A stretch of DNA of 64,000 nt from Myotis daubentonii (GCF_963259705.1 NC_081851.1:17954145-18018144); one strand, 5' to 3'. Positions 21,900 to 33,821 are shown, numbered from the stretch's first letter. Numbers and translations: made by a program. Notes: generated by a model from the sequence alone, not told the origin.

Positions 21900-23890
21900 G
21901 CAAAGCTACTCATCCCATCGTTCACTTATTCGACAAGTATTTATCTAGAACCTACATGAGCAGGCATTTTTGTAGGTCCTGGGACCACAGCAGGCAGCTT
22001 ACATTCAAACGGGAAAAGGCAGATCATGACAACTAAACTTGTCATATATTAGGTGGTGCCAAAGGCAAGATGGTCAGGGATGGTCTCTCTGAAATGGGGA
22101 CATTTGGGTGGAGGCCTGAAGGAAGTGAGAGGCAACCTTGCACCTGGCCTGGGCATCCAGCCAGAGGGCAGCAGCGCTGAGCCGGGAGGGGTTACACTCG
22201 GTGTGCTTCAAGAATGACAGAGAGGCTGTACCCGAGCCTCTACTACTGGGGGAGAGAGCACCAGGAGGAGTCAGAGGGCGGCAGGAGTCAGATCAGGTAG
22301 GGCCTGATAGGTCCTGGGTGAGTGGAGTGGATGGCATTTCCCAAAGATGGCCATAGTAACACCCCATGTGCTCTTTGCAGTGTGGTATCGCCGTGCTCCC
22401 TCAGAAGACAGAGTCTACCTCTTGGCCTATTTGAATGTGCGCAGGCCTGCTGACTGCTTTGGGCAATAAGCTTTGGCAGAGTGGGTACTCTGCCAGTTTT
22501 GGGACTAGCCCTTAACCAGTCTGGCAGCTTCTCCTTCCTGCCTATTAGAAGACAATCATAGTGGAAAGAGTGCAAATACGTCCTGGCTGGTATGCTCAGT
22601 GGTTAGAGTGTTGGCCTGCACACTGGAAGGCTGTGGGTTCGATTCCTGGTCAAAGGCATGTACCTGGGTTGCAGGTTCAGTCTCCGCCCGCGGTTGGGGT
22701 GCATGTGGAAGCAAACAATTGATGTGTCTCTCTCACATTGGTGTTTCTTTCTCTCCCTCCTCCCTTCCATTCTCTCTAAAAATCAATGGAAAAAAAATAT
22801 CCTCGGGTGAGGCTTTAAAAAGAGAGCGAGAAAGACAGAGAGAACAGATACCACGGGACTGCCACTTTTTGAGAAGTCGAAGTCACAGCGAGAGCTCTGG
22901 AGGGTAAGATGCCACATGAAGGAGCGAGAAGCCACGGAGCCGCAGGCACCCGGCACGTGAGTGAAGAAGCCATCTTGTCAGGGGTCCTCCAGCCCAGCCA
23001 ATTCCAAACTGCACTGACTCCTGACCCACGACCTCTTGAGTAAAATGGAAAGACCGAAGCCACCGCGCTCTGGGGTAGTTGGTTAGGTAGCAATAGAGAG
23101 TTGAAACAGTGAGGTCGGAGGCTCTTGGAGGGTTCTGAGCAATCATATGATCTGACTTCAGTCTGACAAGAACTCATCTGGGCCTGTGCTGGGAACAGAA
23201 TGCGAATGAAGAAGGGAGAGTGTGGAAAGGAGGCCAATTTGCAGAGCAGGTAAGAGACATGAAGTAGAGGCAGAAGTTGGGGGAAGAGATTCAATTCTGG
23301 ATATATTTTAGAAGTCATGTGGCTGGGATTTGCCGATGGATCAGATGTGGGATGTCAGAGAAAGGAGTAAAGGATGGCTTCAGGTGCTGGCCTGACTCTG
23401 GAAACACGAAGGGGACCTTTCCTGACACGTGAGAGAGTTGCAGGAGGAGCAGGGTTGGAGTAGGGAAGTCGGGAATTCTGTTTTGGACAGGTCAAGGTCA
23501 TGAGGCGGAACACGCATTCAAGTGAAGACACAAAGTGTTGTTGGGCAGTTGAGTGCCTGGCCAGCAAAGAGGCCAGGACTGGGAGATGTAAGTTTGAGCA
23601 TCACTGGTGTTTCCATGGCCGTATTGGCCCAGATCACCCGGGGAGTAAATGTGGACAGAGCAGAGAAATAGGAGGACTGAGCCCTGGGCACTCTACCATG
23701 CAGGGATGTCGGAGAGGTGGAGAAGGAACCTGAGAAGGAGACTGAAGGCACAGCCAGTGAGATAGGAAGAGAAATAAGGGGATAGTGTTCTGGAGGGAGA
23801 GAAGTAAGCTGTTCCAATGAGGACAGAGTGGAGAACTGGGTCAAATCTTCTGAAGAACTCAGTCAGATGAGGACTGACCATTCTTGATAT
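21900..23890 (+). repeat. Ancient interspersed repeat split by a Ves SINE
   Basis: Phrases typical of one long mammal-wide repeat occur in order: CACTTATTCGACAAGTATTTATC, GGTCAGGGATGGTCTCTCTGAAATG, then after the Ves, GATTTGCCGATGGATCAGATGTGG, AATTCTGTTTTGGACAGGTCAAG and ACTGAGCCCTGGGCACTC. It is non-coding. I cannot name the family. A related fragment is at 14270-14520. Frames inside are random. Confidence 0.5.
22580..22816 (+). repeat. Ves SINE
   Basis: The tRNA-like head reads TCCTGGCTGGTATGCTCAGTGG, the B-box-like part TTCGATTCCTGG, and the 3' body ends ATATCCTCGGGTGAGG, the longer Ves 3' form. It interrupts an older repeat. Confidence 0.9.
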
Positions 23891-23949
23891 TTCTGTCTTC
23901 ATTCTTGACATTACAGCCCTTATTCTTGATGTTACTGATTCAGAAAGGT

Positions 23950-24500
23950 GCTTTGATCATATAGTAAATTTGCGTGTGTGTGTGTGAGCGTGTGCATGAG
24001 TACTTTCTCTTCTCTCCCATTGATCTGCTTATCCATCTGGAACTATATGACAACTGAAACTTTCATACTTGACAAGGCAAGCTCCATGGACTGCTGTCAC
24101 CTTTTCTTCTTTTTTACAAAAAAAATGCTGGTTAATCTAACCTAAAATTCACCAGAATTCAGCATTAAACTTTTAACAAGCCCCCTTCCTCCCTGAATAT
24201 ATTGGAAAATTTATTATATATGTATATTTTTGCATATGAATTGGTTTTGTAAAAGTTAATATTGAGTGTGCTTATCTACTCTCCACATGGTATGTGTTTC
24301 CATTTATGTTTCACATCTCCAAGTAGATTTTTTAAATATATGGGTCTCATGTGTTTTCTCTTAAATTCTATTCTAGGTATTTAAATTTTAGTGGCTTTTG
24401 TGAATTATATCCCCTTTTTCTTACTGGCTATTTTTTGCTATAAGAAATCTATTTTTCTATAAAGAATTATCTTGTTATTTCTGATGGTTTTACAGGTGAT
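23950..24500 (-). mobile_element. Ancient L1 ORF2 fragment, antisense
   Basis: Antisense ORF2 wording is visible in TCTATTCTAGGTATTTAAATTTTAG near 24368 and ATCTGCTTATCCATCTGGAAC near 24025. A short GT repeat lies at 23970-23988. Heavily decayed; limits approximate. Confidence 0.5.
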
Positions 24501-25040
24501 GCAAACAGATTTCAACACCTTTGCACAGCTTTGGAATCATATAGTCTGTGTATAAGGCTGTCCTAATTTCTGCTGATAAAATCCTAGTGTGGAGAATGGA
24601 ATTGAATATGGCAGTATTTCAAAGTGTTCCCCCGAGAAGTCCATGGTTTCCAGGTGCTCTGGGAATGATTGTAGTCACACAGCTCAAATTGTCCCAGAAA
24701 TTTCCTATTTCAAATATTTTTCCCTTTGTTAACCCATGAGTCAGACCATATGTCCTTTGATCTTTGCTTCAAAAATATTGTTACGGTATTTAGAAACAGG
24801 GACAGCCCAAATAAAGTTAGAACATATGGGATATTTTTCCTCTGAGCCCCTATCTTTCCTCTTAGCATTCTTCCTGGTTATGTGTGCCTGCGCACACACA
24901 TGCATTCACACATGTACACAGACACACACACACAGACACACACACACACTGGCATCCTGGAGGGAAGGGATTTCACTCAAACAATGCAACGTGGGCTGCC
25001 ACTGTGCAGCCTGGACTCTGGGTCCCCTGAGGCAGGTCCA
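24501..25040. other. Unique DNA with a CA-rich microsatellite
   Basis: A (CA)n-rich tract occupies about 24892-24951 and creates the His-Thr repeat frames there. No gene recognised. Confidence 0.5.
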
Positions 25041-25044
25041 CGTG

Positions 25045-25235
25045 GAAGGCTACGGGGTTGGATAGCTTGGGTTTGAACCCACATCTAACGTATGCACTTG
25101 GCCAGGTCACTAACCATCCTGAGTCTCTGTTCTCTATATGTAAAAGGAATGTCTGACATTGACAGTGTGGGCTGTTGCGGGGACTCAGAAAACTACTGTA
25201 AAATGCTGGACATAGTAGGAGCTGGCAAACAGCAT
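25045..25235 (+). repeat. MIR SINE (ancient)
   Basis: It reads GGGTTTGAACCCACATC (B-box side), then CACTTGGCCAGGTCACTAACC, CTGAGTCTCTGTTCTC and GTAAAATGCTGGACATAGTAGG, the MIR order on the plus strand. Confidence 0.7.
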
Positions 25236-25239
25236 CAAT

Positions 25240-26785
25240 TACTTGGATTTGGAAGGGAGTCCCATATCACTGCTAAGGTTCTTAAGAGAAGTCCTTGGTC
25301 TCACATTCCACTTTCAGCTGTAGAAGCCAAGTGGTCAGATGAGACTGCAGGAAGCAGTGGTGTCCATCCCCTGATTCCCCCTGGGGTACACCTAATCAAC
25401 CAGTGGCTGATTTCTCACATTTCTCACTACCCAGCCACCACCCCAGACTGCCGTGCAGTAACCGCGGGGAAGGCATTGGTCATTTTTGCTGTCACCTTCC
25501 AATCAGCCACTCCTTCCTATTTCCACTCCCATCTCTTTTGGGGGGATGCCTGTGTGCATAGCTTTGGGAGGTAGGGCCTGTAGTTAAATGGATGGGTCTG
25601 ACAATCCTCTGGTGACAGAAACGTGACCTAGATGCGCTCATCTCTCTCCTTTCTTCTGGGACTCTATATATTATACGAGGGATGCCCAAAGTGGGATCAT
25701 TGAGATCATGTCTTTACAGCGGTGGCCACATGAGGCAGCCCAGACTGTGCCCATGTTCCCATCACTGTGGTTTGTAATGGTGTTCTTACTGGTTCTGGCT
25801 GCCTGATATTCAGATCCCCTCGCTTGCTCAGCACCCAAAATCGTTCCAAAAGATTGCCTTTTGGTTCAGCGCAACTGAATTTGGGTTTGCTCTCTTGCAA
25901 CAGGAGTACTCTCTGGTACAGCCAGATGCTAAGAGGAAAAGTAAGAGAGGTTCACCCCACTTTTGTTAGAGTGGTCAATATCCAGTGCAATCTTAAAGCA
26001 CAGGCTCACAGTCATGCATCAGCTCAGGACTTGGGAACAGAATGCCTTTCAGTTCGCAGATTTATCATCAAAGGTGTCAAGAGCATGGAGGAGTAAAAAA
26101 GGGTAGCAATCACCGTACATAACCATCAACTCATACACAAACTCTTCGTATGCTTTTAGGAGAACTTGAGACCATTTCTTTTTTCAGGGTGGGGAAAAGT
26201 AAACGCTCTGTTGGCCCTTTCTCTCTTCACTCCCCATGACCTCAGCACTGCCCCTTGTTCCTCAGAAAGCTGCCACCAAGCATTTTACTAGTTATCTGAT
26301 TGTCATCCTATTTAACATGCTCCCTGGTCTGTTGGCGGATGCTAGTTTAACCAAGATCTAATTGGTAACATATTGTCAATTGAACTAAGTGCCATATGAT
26401 GGAGATTTAAACCCTGGTAATTTTTCCATTAAAAAAAAAATCTGTCAACAGGCTCCAGCAGAGGACCAGCAATAAATCAAATTGTCATGTTTATTAGTTA
26501 TTGCAGGAGGCTCCTTGTCTTGTATTCATTATAACCCAGTTTTTAGCACCAATAAAAGCTATACAGAGGAATGTGTGTGCAAGGTGCTCTTTAATAGGTT
26601 TATACTTGTATGCAAATACCTGCCTGTATTTTAATCGTGAGAAAAATGTTGCTGCTTCACTTTAAAGGGAACGTGAACTTGGGCTGTTTCCGGAACAGGC
26701 ATAATGTTCCTAGCTTTTACAAAGCTGTGTTATAAAACACTGGAGTCAATTCACTAATAATCAAAGAGAAGAAAATGAAAAAGAA
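25240..26785. other. Unique DNA; candidate conserved block at its right end
   Basis: No gene or repeat recognised. The part 26400-26785 is AT-rich, repeat-free by eye and could be a conserved non-coding element. The 160-codon frame at 25092-25574 starts within a MIR and is not credible. Confidence 0.35.
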
Positions 26786-26789
26786 ATGA

Positions 26790-27055
26790 AAAAAAAGAGA
26801 TGACACCATACCCTTATCAGGTTTGCAGATTAAAAGAATGGATAGAATGGCTGCACTAAAGGGTTTGTAGAACAGTCACTGTCGTTTGACCTGGAATATT
26901 GAAAAATGGAAATAAAAGAATTTTCCAGAGATGAGACAGGTTAAACAAATTATGGAATACCATTACCGGAGAGTAAGCAGCCATTTAAAGAGTAGGTGAA
27001 ATCATATTTAATGATGGGTCATTAAGAACCAAGAGTATTTGTACTTTTAACTTGC
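26790..27055 (+). mobile_element. Ancient L1 3' ORF2 fragment
   Basis: The phrases GGTTAAACAAATTATGGAATACC and GTAAGCAGCCATTTAAAGAGTAGG match the ORF2 C-terminal region of old L1s. Decayed, no open frame. Confidence 0.65.
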
Positions 27056-27094
27056 CGTTAAAAGTCACTTTCACCATTTCTTCTCACATGAATT

Positions 27095-27235
27095 GAAGAT
27101 ACATAATAGTATTTTACACATGTAGCCTCACTGGAATCTCATAAAACCCTGGGAACAATATAGGACGGGTTATTACACCCACTTCACAGAAAAAGAAACT
27201 GAAGCGTGGAAGATAAAGTGGTTTTTGGAAGGGTT
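27095..27235 (-). repeat. MIR SINE (ancient), antisense
   Basis: Recognised from ACATGTAGCCTCACTGGAATCTC, a short run GGACGGGTTATTACACC and CAGAAAAAGAAACTGAAGC, an antisense MIR core. Confidence 0.6.
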
Positions 27236-27365
27236 TCTGCCTCTGTCAGCCTCGGGAGGCAGGAGGCAAACCCCACCGCCCAGCCTCCCACCATTTCTCT
27301 TCGGATCTGGCAGCTCAATTGCACAAAAGGTGCTGATAACAATAATAGCAATAATTGCCCCTAAC

Positions 27366-27580
27366 ACCCTCGCTGGTTTGGCTCAGTGGATAAAGCATCG
27401 GCCTGTGGACTAAAGGGCTGTGGGTTCGATTCTTGTCAAAGTTACATGGCTGGGTTGGGGGCTCAATCCCCACTAGGGGGCGTGCAGGAGGCAGCAAATC
27501 AATGATGCTCTCTCATCACTGATGTTTCTATCTCCCTCTCCCTTCCTATCTGAAATCAATTTAAAAAATTTTAAAAAAAG
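27366..27580 (+). repeat. Ves SINE
   Basis: Head CTCGCTGGTTTGGCTCAGTGG, B-box-like GGTTCGATTCTTG, body with AGGGGGCGTGCAGGAGGCAGC and the shorter Ves tail (TCTGAAATCAATTTAAAAAA). Flanked by similar AATAATTGCCCCTAAC and AATAGCCCCTAAC. Confidence 0.9.
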
Positions 27581-27594
27581 AATAGCCCCTAACC

Positions 27595-30500
27595 CTACTG
27601 AGCCTTTCAATGTCCCAGATGAAGCGCTTCCGTATAGCGCCTTTAACCCCTACTTCAGAGGCAGAGACCATTACTGCACCATGCCCCCAATGCAGACCCT
27701 GGCCCGAAACCCCGGTGAGTGTGGCAGCTGGGACTTGAACACAAAAGTCAAGCAGAGGAGCAACATTTTTTCCCCCCATTTTGAAGATGCAAAATAAATA
27801 AAAGTGTGTCCGACACAACTAAACACTGAGTACAGACAACATCCAGAGCAAGGGAGGAGCAGTAGACAGAACAAAACCAAAACCTTGTGGTCTTAGGATA
27901 AGAGGCGAGTGTTTCTGTTACTTTCACTGTGATAATCTCACTTCACCAGTGAGCTGGGAGACCTTGACGGCCCTGGTTAAGGAAAGGCGTCCTTCCTCAA
28001 CTTCGCACCAAGGGCAAATGCTTTTGATAAAAGCAAACACCATGATTTTTTTAAAAAAATATTAATCGTTTGGTGTGTACACCCAAGACTCACAAGTCAG
28101 CGTACTCCCCTTTGTCGTTGTGGGTGCTAGTTAACATCTGGCCTTTAGCTGTTCTTGGTGCCAGATCAGGTCCCAGACTAACTGAGCAGATTTCATCTCA
28201 GGGCTTTCAACCCTGGGAGTGGAAGGGATTGTGGGACGTACGCTTGCACACGCTTTCGCCTTTACATACATAAGACTTGAATAGCAAGGAATCACGGTAG
28301 GAAAAAATTCTTCATCACACCATTAGTCCCCTGGTTTCACAAATGTGGTGACTATTGCTATTTGGTATTACATGTCGTGCTTATGTGCATATATGTGTGT
28401 GCCCACATGCACGCATACATGCCATCTAAGAAAGATGGAGATAGCGCTGGTAGCCCTGACGGTAAGAAGGTCACATGTCCTGAGTTATTCCTGCAGGAGT
28501 GGTGGTAGCCTTCAGGTGAACCACATACTCTCATCCCTGTGCCCAGGCCTACGGGGGACCATGCACTGGGGTCTAGTCTCTGGCCATGTCCTGGGTGCTT
28601 TATGAGGTGTAATTAGTGGCCCAAATGAGTGTCAGACACACATATCCTCCCAAGACCCACAGGCCCAGCTACCATCCTAAATGTGGGTGAACGTGTTCGT
28701 ATCTACATATTCATCACATGCATATTCATTCCATGCTACACCCCATGCAGTCTGGTATTTTTTTTTTTTTTATCACATTCCAAGTCTGCCTCCCGAGTCT
28801 GCCCAGCCATTCACCAGAGGCTGAATTATCTCTGGGAAGCAGACTGGCGTGCTCCTGGCGGCCCAGCCCTGAGGACCTGGGCCAGGCTGCCCCACAGCCC
28901 TCCTGAAGGGTGCACAGTAAGGGTGACCTCTTTTCCACCCCAGGCAGCCCAGAGGACCCGGTGCTCTCTGGCTCGATCTTACCTCTCAGCTCACACGCTC
29001 GTTTTCTTTCTCTGCCAAGTAAGTAATTCAACTTCTTTCTTCTGAGGCTGAGTGTGGTGCTCCCTGCTCCCTGGCAGCCTTCTGAATGGCACTCTCTGCA
29101 TAAACAGGAAGAGTGTGTGTGGTCAGGACTCCAGGGTGCAGGTGTTGGTAGAGGATGTGAAAGTGTGGAGGCGAGTGACTGAGCCAGCCAATGGCATTTC
29201 CCCAGCAGACACCAGCCGGCCTCCTCTCACCCACTGCAGGGCGAGGTCTACCAGGAGGCTAGAAGCAGGGGCCAGGGCCCCACGCTGGGGACCTCCTGAC
29301 ACAAACCAGAAGAATGTGGCCTGGGGAGCCCAGGGAAGCCCGGGTTGTTCTCTGTGCTGTGCCGCTCCCTCACTCTCTGCAGACTCCTTAACGGAACCCC
29401 TTCCAGAGAGCCTTATCGCCAGGTTTGCTGACTTACACGCACAGTGAACTTGTCCAAAACCCTGCTGGTTCCCTAAACTGCCCAGACATCCAAAAGACCA
29501 GAACCAAAGCCGTATTCTCCTCTGTAAGGTCACGTCTTCTAGAACTTTCTAGAACAAAGATGCACCAGGAGAGGAAACAAAGCACTAATGAGGAACCCCA
29601 GGAACCCAGGATGTGCTACTGGGGGGGGGGGGGGGTTTCTGCCTCCTCATCTCCATTCACTAGTCCATTCTCAGCAGCCCGGTTTCTGACCCCGCATCCT
29701 CTCCCTCTAACCCATCACCCCTGGAACTGCTTTTGCTGATGTCACCAGGGAGCTCACCAGTGGACGCTTTTCCCGCGCCCGTCTCCTCTGACCCCCTGCA
29801 GTGTCTCACACCAGTGACCCCTCCTTTCCTTCGGGAACTTCCCCTTCGGCCCCATGGATCCACGCTCCCCTGGGTGTGGTCAGGTGACCCCTCTCACTGC
29901 CAGGCCTCTGTTCCTCTGCAATGTCTGTGTCCTGTCTTGGCCCCGGGCTCCCTGCTCAGTCCAGTGGCTCCTGCTCCCCCGGGGTCTTCTCTGCTCTGCG
30001 CAGCTGCTTCCCAAGCCCACGTCTACATTTTTACACGTCTCTGCTGCTCCCCGGCTGTCCCCCGGCTCTAAGGTTAACAGGCCGAAACGGAGCCCAGCTG
30101 TCCTCCCCTTGCACTGCCGTTCCAGGTGGCCTGTGAGGTCCTTCTTGCCTCTTTCTAACTTGCTCCTGTTCCTCCCTCTGAGTTTGAGTCCTTCTGACCT
30201 CTCGCTTTGCTCTCGGCTGGTACGCCTTCTTCAGGTTTGACCCTCAGTGACCCTCATCCAAGCAGGGCCAACCATCTGTATCCTCAGGCTGACTCGCATC
30301 CGACACCCTAGGAACAACCCCACCCAGTCCCCTGCCACCCACGGAGAAGTTACCCCAGGCGTGGCCGCCTCAGGTCCGAGGCAAGAGGAAAACCTTTCTC
30401 TCTCCTCTGTCCTGCCTTCTTCCCTGGCGAGCACACTTCTCAACCGAGCCCTGCGGATTCTACCTCGTACCCCAGGTGCCAAGCCTTTCTCTCTCCCTTC

Positions 30501-30620
30501 CCACAGCCAGGCCCCGAGACCAGGCCCCGTCACTGCCTAGTCCACCAAGGGGCGTGAGCACCCAAGGCTGCAAAAAGTGCACCGAGGTATGGGAAGGAGA
30601 CTGGGACATATACGTATGCT
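27595..30620. other. Long unique stretch, GC-rich on the right
   Basis: Three kilobases without a recognisable gene or element. The right part (28770-30550) is GC-rich with many random frames of 60-140 codons on both strands. None shows a domain, and I see no convincing exon bounded by splice sites. Poly-T at about 28759-28771 and poly-G at 29622-29636 are simple tracts. An unannotated exon of a lncRNA or gene cannot be excluded by eye. Confidence 0.4.
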
Positions 30621-30624
30621 GACT

Positions 30625-30780
30625 TGTTTATTTTTACTGACGATAATATTTACCCAACATAAAATTAACCATTAATCATTTAAAATGTATAATCCAGGGG
30701 TATTAAATATACTCACAATATTGTGCAACCACCACCTCCATCTAGTCCCAAGATTCACATTTACTGGTATTTTTAGGCCA
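30625..30780 (-). mobile_element. Old L1 3' UTR fragment, antisense
   Basis: It matches the antisense L1 3' UTR phrase seen in many mammals, here as TGTATAATCCAGGGGTATT and CACAATATTGTGCAACCACCACC. Confidence 0.65.
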
Positions 30781-30817
30781 TATTTTAATTTTATTTATTT
30801 TTAGGATAGCTTTTTGG

Positions 30818-31031
30818 AAAAAAATATTTTTATTGATTTTTTAGAGAGAGAGAAGAAGAGAGAGGGAGAGAAACATCAATGTGAGAGCAAAACATCAACT
30901 GGCTACCTCCTGCACCCCTCTCTACTGGGGATTGAACCCGCAACCGAGGCATGTGCCCTGACCAGGAATCAAACCAGCAACCTCTCGGTGCGCAGAACAA
31001 CACCCGACTAACTGAGCCACACGGGCCAGGA
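30818..31031 (-). repeat. Ves SINE, antisense
   Basis: On the minus strand the head reads TCCTGGCCCGTGTGGCTCAG with a B-box-like GGTTTGATTCCTGG. The plus strand starts in TTTTTATTGATTTTTTAGAGAG. Confidence 0.9.
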
Positions 31032-31034
31032 CTT

Positions 31035-31497
31035 TATATCATATTTTTAGTGTTTTTGTTTTGTGTCTATCTTAACGCACGCAGTGTATGAATGTAATTG
31101 CATTGTGATCATTTGTGAGTAATCACACACCTATTGGAATATGTTGTGAAGACTTCTTTACTGAGGGGGTTGCACAACAGGAAATATGGACATGTTTGAT
31201 CTCCAAACTCATCTTTCAGGTGACAACATCCAGAGCATTTTCCAAAATGCCTCTAAATTTTCTTTATAAGAGACTGCAAAAGCGATCACATCACAGGCCC
31301 TTAGTCCAAAATCCCAAACTGCAATCGCCGGGTAGATGGTATGCCTGATGCTGGAGCTCTGTCCCTCTGACACAATCTCCTGTCACGCTCACCACTTCCC
31401 TCCGCAGCACCCAACAACACCACACCGCTGGTGATTTCCTGAACGCCAGGCTACTGTAGGCCACTCTGCCTTGTCGTCCCATGCTATTTCCTCCTCG
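31035..31497. other. Unique DNA, no gene seen
   Basis: No gene or repeat recognised. Confidence 0.4.
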
Positions 31498-31503
31498 GGG
31501 GTG

Positions 31504-31915
31504 TGTAGGGCGCGGCTATGGGGCTAAGCCTCGGACTGACCCGTTGGCAAAGCCACAAACAAGTGCCAGTTTAGAGGGCACAGCCCTCTTAGCATAATTA
31601 GGCTTGATCTTATGAGGCTCCCTAGATCTTATCTGGGAAGCTAATGGGCTGAGGGAGATGCAGCAAGTGCTGCCAAAACAAGTAAAACTCACAAGAACAT
31701 TGTAACTATGGTGACCACTACCTTGTTTACCTCTGGCTATAAAATAAAGGTTCAGCTTGCTGGCTGGGTTTCTCTCTGTGGCCTCAGCCAGGCATAGGAT
31801 GATCCACTGAGCCCCAGCTTATTCTTTCTCTCTGTCTTTTCTACATCCTTCACCGCTGCCCCCCCACCCCCACCCCCAAGGCTCACCGAACCCTTGGCTG
31901 TGCTGGCCCAGCACA
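31504..31915 (+). mobile_element. Solo LTR, probably class II endogenous retrovirus
   Basis: A 412-bp block that begins TGTAGGGCGCGG and ends CCCAGCACA, the TG...CA ends of a retroviral LTR. It is flanked by a perfect 6-bp duplication GGGGTG at 31498-31503 and 31916-31921. Six bases is the length typical of class II (beta-like/ERVK) elements. Inside, CTATAAAATAAAGG near 31738 offers a TATA box overlapping an AATAAA poly(A) signal, an arrangement known from beta-retroviral LTRs. No internal viral genes remain, so the provirus was lost by LTR-LTR recombination. Could still carry promoter activity; this is inference. Confidence 0.8.
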
Positions 31916-31921
31916 GGGGTG

Positions 31922-32050
31922 CCTGAACTTCCATTGACTGTCTAGCAAATCCCCATGGACGCTAAAAGCCCCTCCTTGTCCCTCCTCTCTTAGGCAGCAT
32001 TCATTCCACATGCCGACCGCCCCGGAAGCCGTTGCCTCCATGCAGGATGG
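31922..32050. other. Unique DNA
   Basis: Short spacer; nothing recognised. Confidence 0.4.
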
Positions 32051-32054
32051 CACA

Positions 32055-32250
32055 ACTGGTGGTTAAGAGGCTCTGATGTCAGAAAGACCTGGGTTTGAAT
32101 TCTGCCTCTGTCACCTACCAGCTGTGATCCCTGGGATCTGTCAGCTTCTTCCAGATGATATCCACTTCACAGAGCGATGGTAGAAATTAAACAGCATCCT
32201 GTATGCACAGGATACAAGAAGTAGTAAGAGGTGGGAAGTAGTACTATAGT
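32055..32250 (+). repeat. MIR SINE (ancient)
   Basis: It reads GTGGTTAAGAGGCTCTGATGTC, a run AGACCTGGGTTTGAATTCTGCC (B-box side), then CACCTACCAGCTGTGATCC, in MIR order. Confidence 0.8.
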
Positions 32251-32254
32251 TATC

Positions 32255-32870
32255 TTGTTTGTTTGCCTTACTATTTGGAGAACTCCCCTAACATTCATAA
32301 ATCCCATACAAAGGTGAACTACTCCCAAGCAGGCAGAATGCCTTCATTTTTTTTAAAGCTAATTCTTTAGTGTACGTTTGTAACAGAGGCTCAAAACATG
32401 CATTTCCTGCCAGCTGTCTATGTGTGGACCTTGCCAATGTCCCAGCCACGCGACCTCCACTCCCCTCCTCCACTCCTCTCCCACTGCTCGCCCCGCCTGA
32501 CCCACCACTGGCGGGTCTCTGAACACACTGGGGTGTGCCTGGCCCTGTGTTTTTGCATGAGCGCTTGGCTGTCCCGGCCTGACGGGCACTCAGAGGCGCC
32601 TGCCAGTGCTCCTGCCAGTGAGCGCCCCCTGTGCCCCACACAGAGGCCCTGCCCTGGGGACAGTGGGCAGATGAGAAGGTAGACGTGGAATGTGAGCAGC
32701 AACAGGTCCCCGAAGGCAGGGCTGGGCACAGATGTGTTCATTTGAATTTATTCCCAGCCTCTGGCAAAGTATTTAATCAATGTACTTCCTCCGCCGTGGC
32801 ACCTGCCACACATAATTACATTCAGTCACCTGGCACCTTCCTGGTGAAGTAGAGTGGGTACCAGCCCCTC
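32255..32870. other. Unique GC-rich DNA
   Basis: No recognisable gene. Overlapping frames of 76-117 codons on both strands at 32288-32741 are random. Confidence 0.4.
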
Positions 32871-32874
32871 CATG

Positions 32875-32945
32875 CCTGTCTCCACGTGACCTGGAACATA
32901 GTAGGCCCTCAATAAAGATTTGTTGAGTGAGTAGATGAATGAAAA
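32875..32945 (+). repeat. L2/MIR3-like 3' end
   Basis: The phrase GGAACATAGTAGGCCCTC, continued by AATAAAGATTTGTTGAGTGAG, is the familiar 3' end of ancient L2/MIR3 elements. Confidence 0.65.
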
Positions 32946-32949
32946 TGTT

Positions 32950-33550
32950 ATTACACTGTAAAACCAATTTTGAGCCCAACGTTGGTCATGTATTGCCCTT
33001 GTCATGCCGTGTGACCTTCAGCAAGTTGTAATATCTCAGAGTTGGTTTCCTCCTCCATGACACGGGAAGCACAATACATATTCTCCCATAGGAACAGGGC
33101 AATAGCCACAGCAGGTCGTGCCCTGCAAAGCCCTTACCGAGTGGGATACTGCCAGGAACCAGGCTGGTCCTGCCTGCCAGGACCCGGGCCTGTGCCACCT
33201 TGGCTGTCCTCCCTGGACACCATGGGGCCGTGTGAGTGAGTCTCTCCATGTGGCCAAGAGAAATGCTTTTGGGGATCCAGCAGTTCTCTGTTGGCAAATA
33301 GACCAGCTAAGGGGGTCGTGGGCGAGGAAGGACTGCTGCCCGGGGCCTTCATCGTGATTCCCAGGCCGAGTGGGTGCTGGCAGCCTACTCTGTGAAGTGC
33401 GGGCTGGTACGGAGGATAGGAACGAGGGAGGAGGCCCACCGCGCAGGACCATGGTGCACACCGAGAGGGGACTCTCCGTCTCACACCTAAGCCGGCGCCA
33501 GCACGCAGCAGGTGCTGCGAATGATTTTAGCCGAGTGACATAGATACCTC
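32950..33550. other. Unique GC-rich DNA
   Basis: No recognisable gene; 100-141 codon frames at 32986-33484 overlap in several phases without family resemblance. Confidence 0.4.
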
Positions 33551-33559
33551 TATCTGTAG

Positions 33560-33780
33560 TTCATTCTATGTGATGACTGAAATAGCTGGTAGTTACCGAA
33601 TGCCTACATGCACTGAGGAGCACTTTGTATGTATTAATTTATTCAAACCTCACCAGAGCCCTATGAGATAGATGCCACTCCTATCCTTATGTTTCCAAAG
33701 AGGAAAATGCAGTACAGGACTTTACAAGGTGGCCCAAATTAATGATAGATCTGGAGTTCAACACAGGATTGCTGTTCCAG
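33560..33780 (-). repeat. MIR SINE (ancient), antisense
   Basis: It contains GAATGCCTACATGCACTGAGG, CAAACCTCACCAGAGCCCTATG and GGAAAATGCAGTACAGGAC in antisense MIR order. Confidence 0.6.
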
Positions 33781-33785
33781 AGCAC

Positions 33786-33821
33786 CTCTCTCTCTCTCTC
33801 TCTCCACACACACACACTCAT
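33786..33821. repeat. (CT)n(CA)n microsatellite
   Basis: A pure CT run passes into a CA run. This simple repeat creates the Leu/Ser-rich frames in this place. Confidence 0.9.

Noticed and set aside
24882..25076. His-Thr repeat frame
   Set aside because: Translation of a CA microsatellite.
28545..28575. TGCACTGGGGTCTAGT resembling a Helitron 3' end
   Set aside because: No subterminal palindrome and no matching TC...AATAAAAG start on the other side.
28629..29045. Possible exon in the GC-rich region 28600-30550
   Set aside because: No conserved protein phrase and no credible splice-bounded frame; competing frames on both strands.
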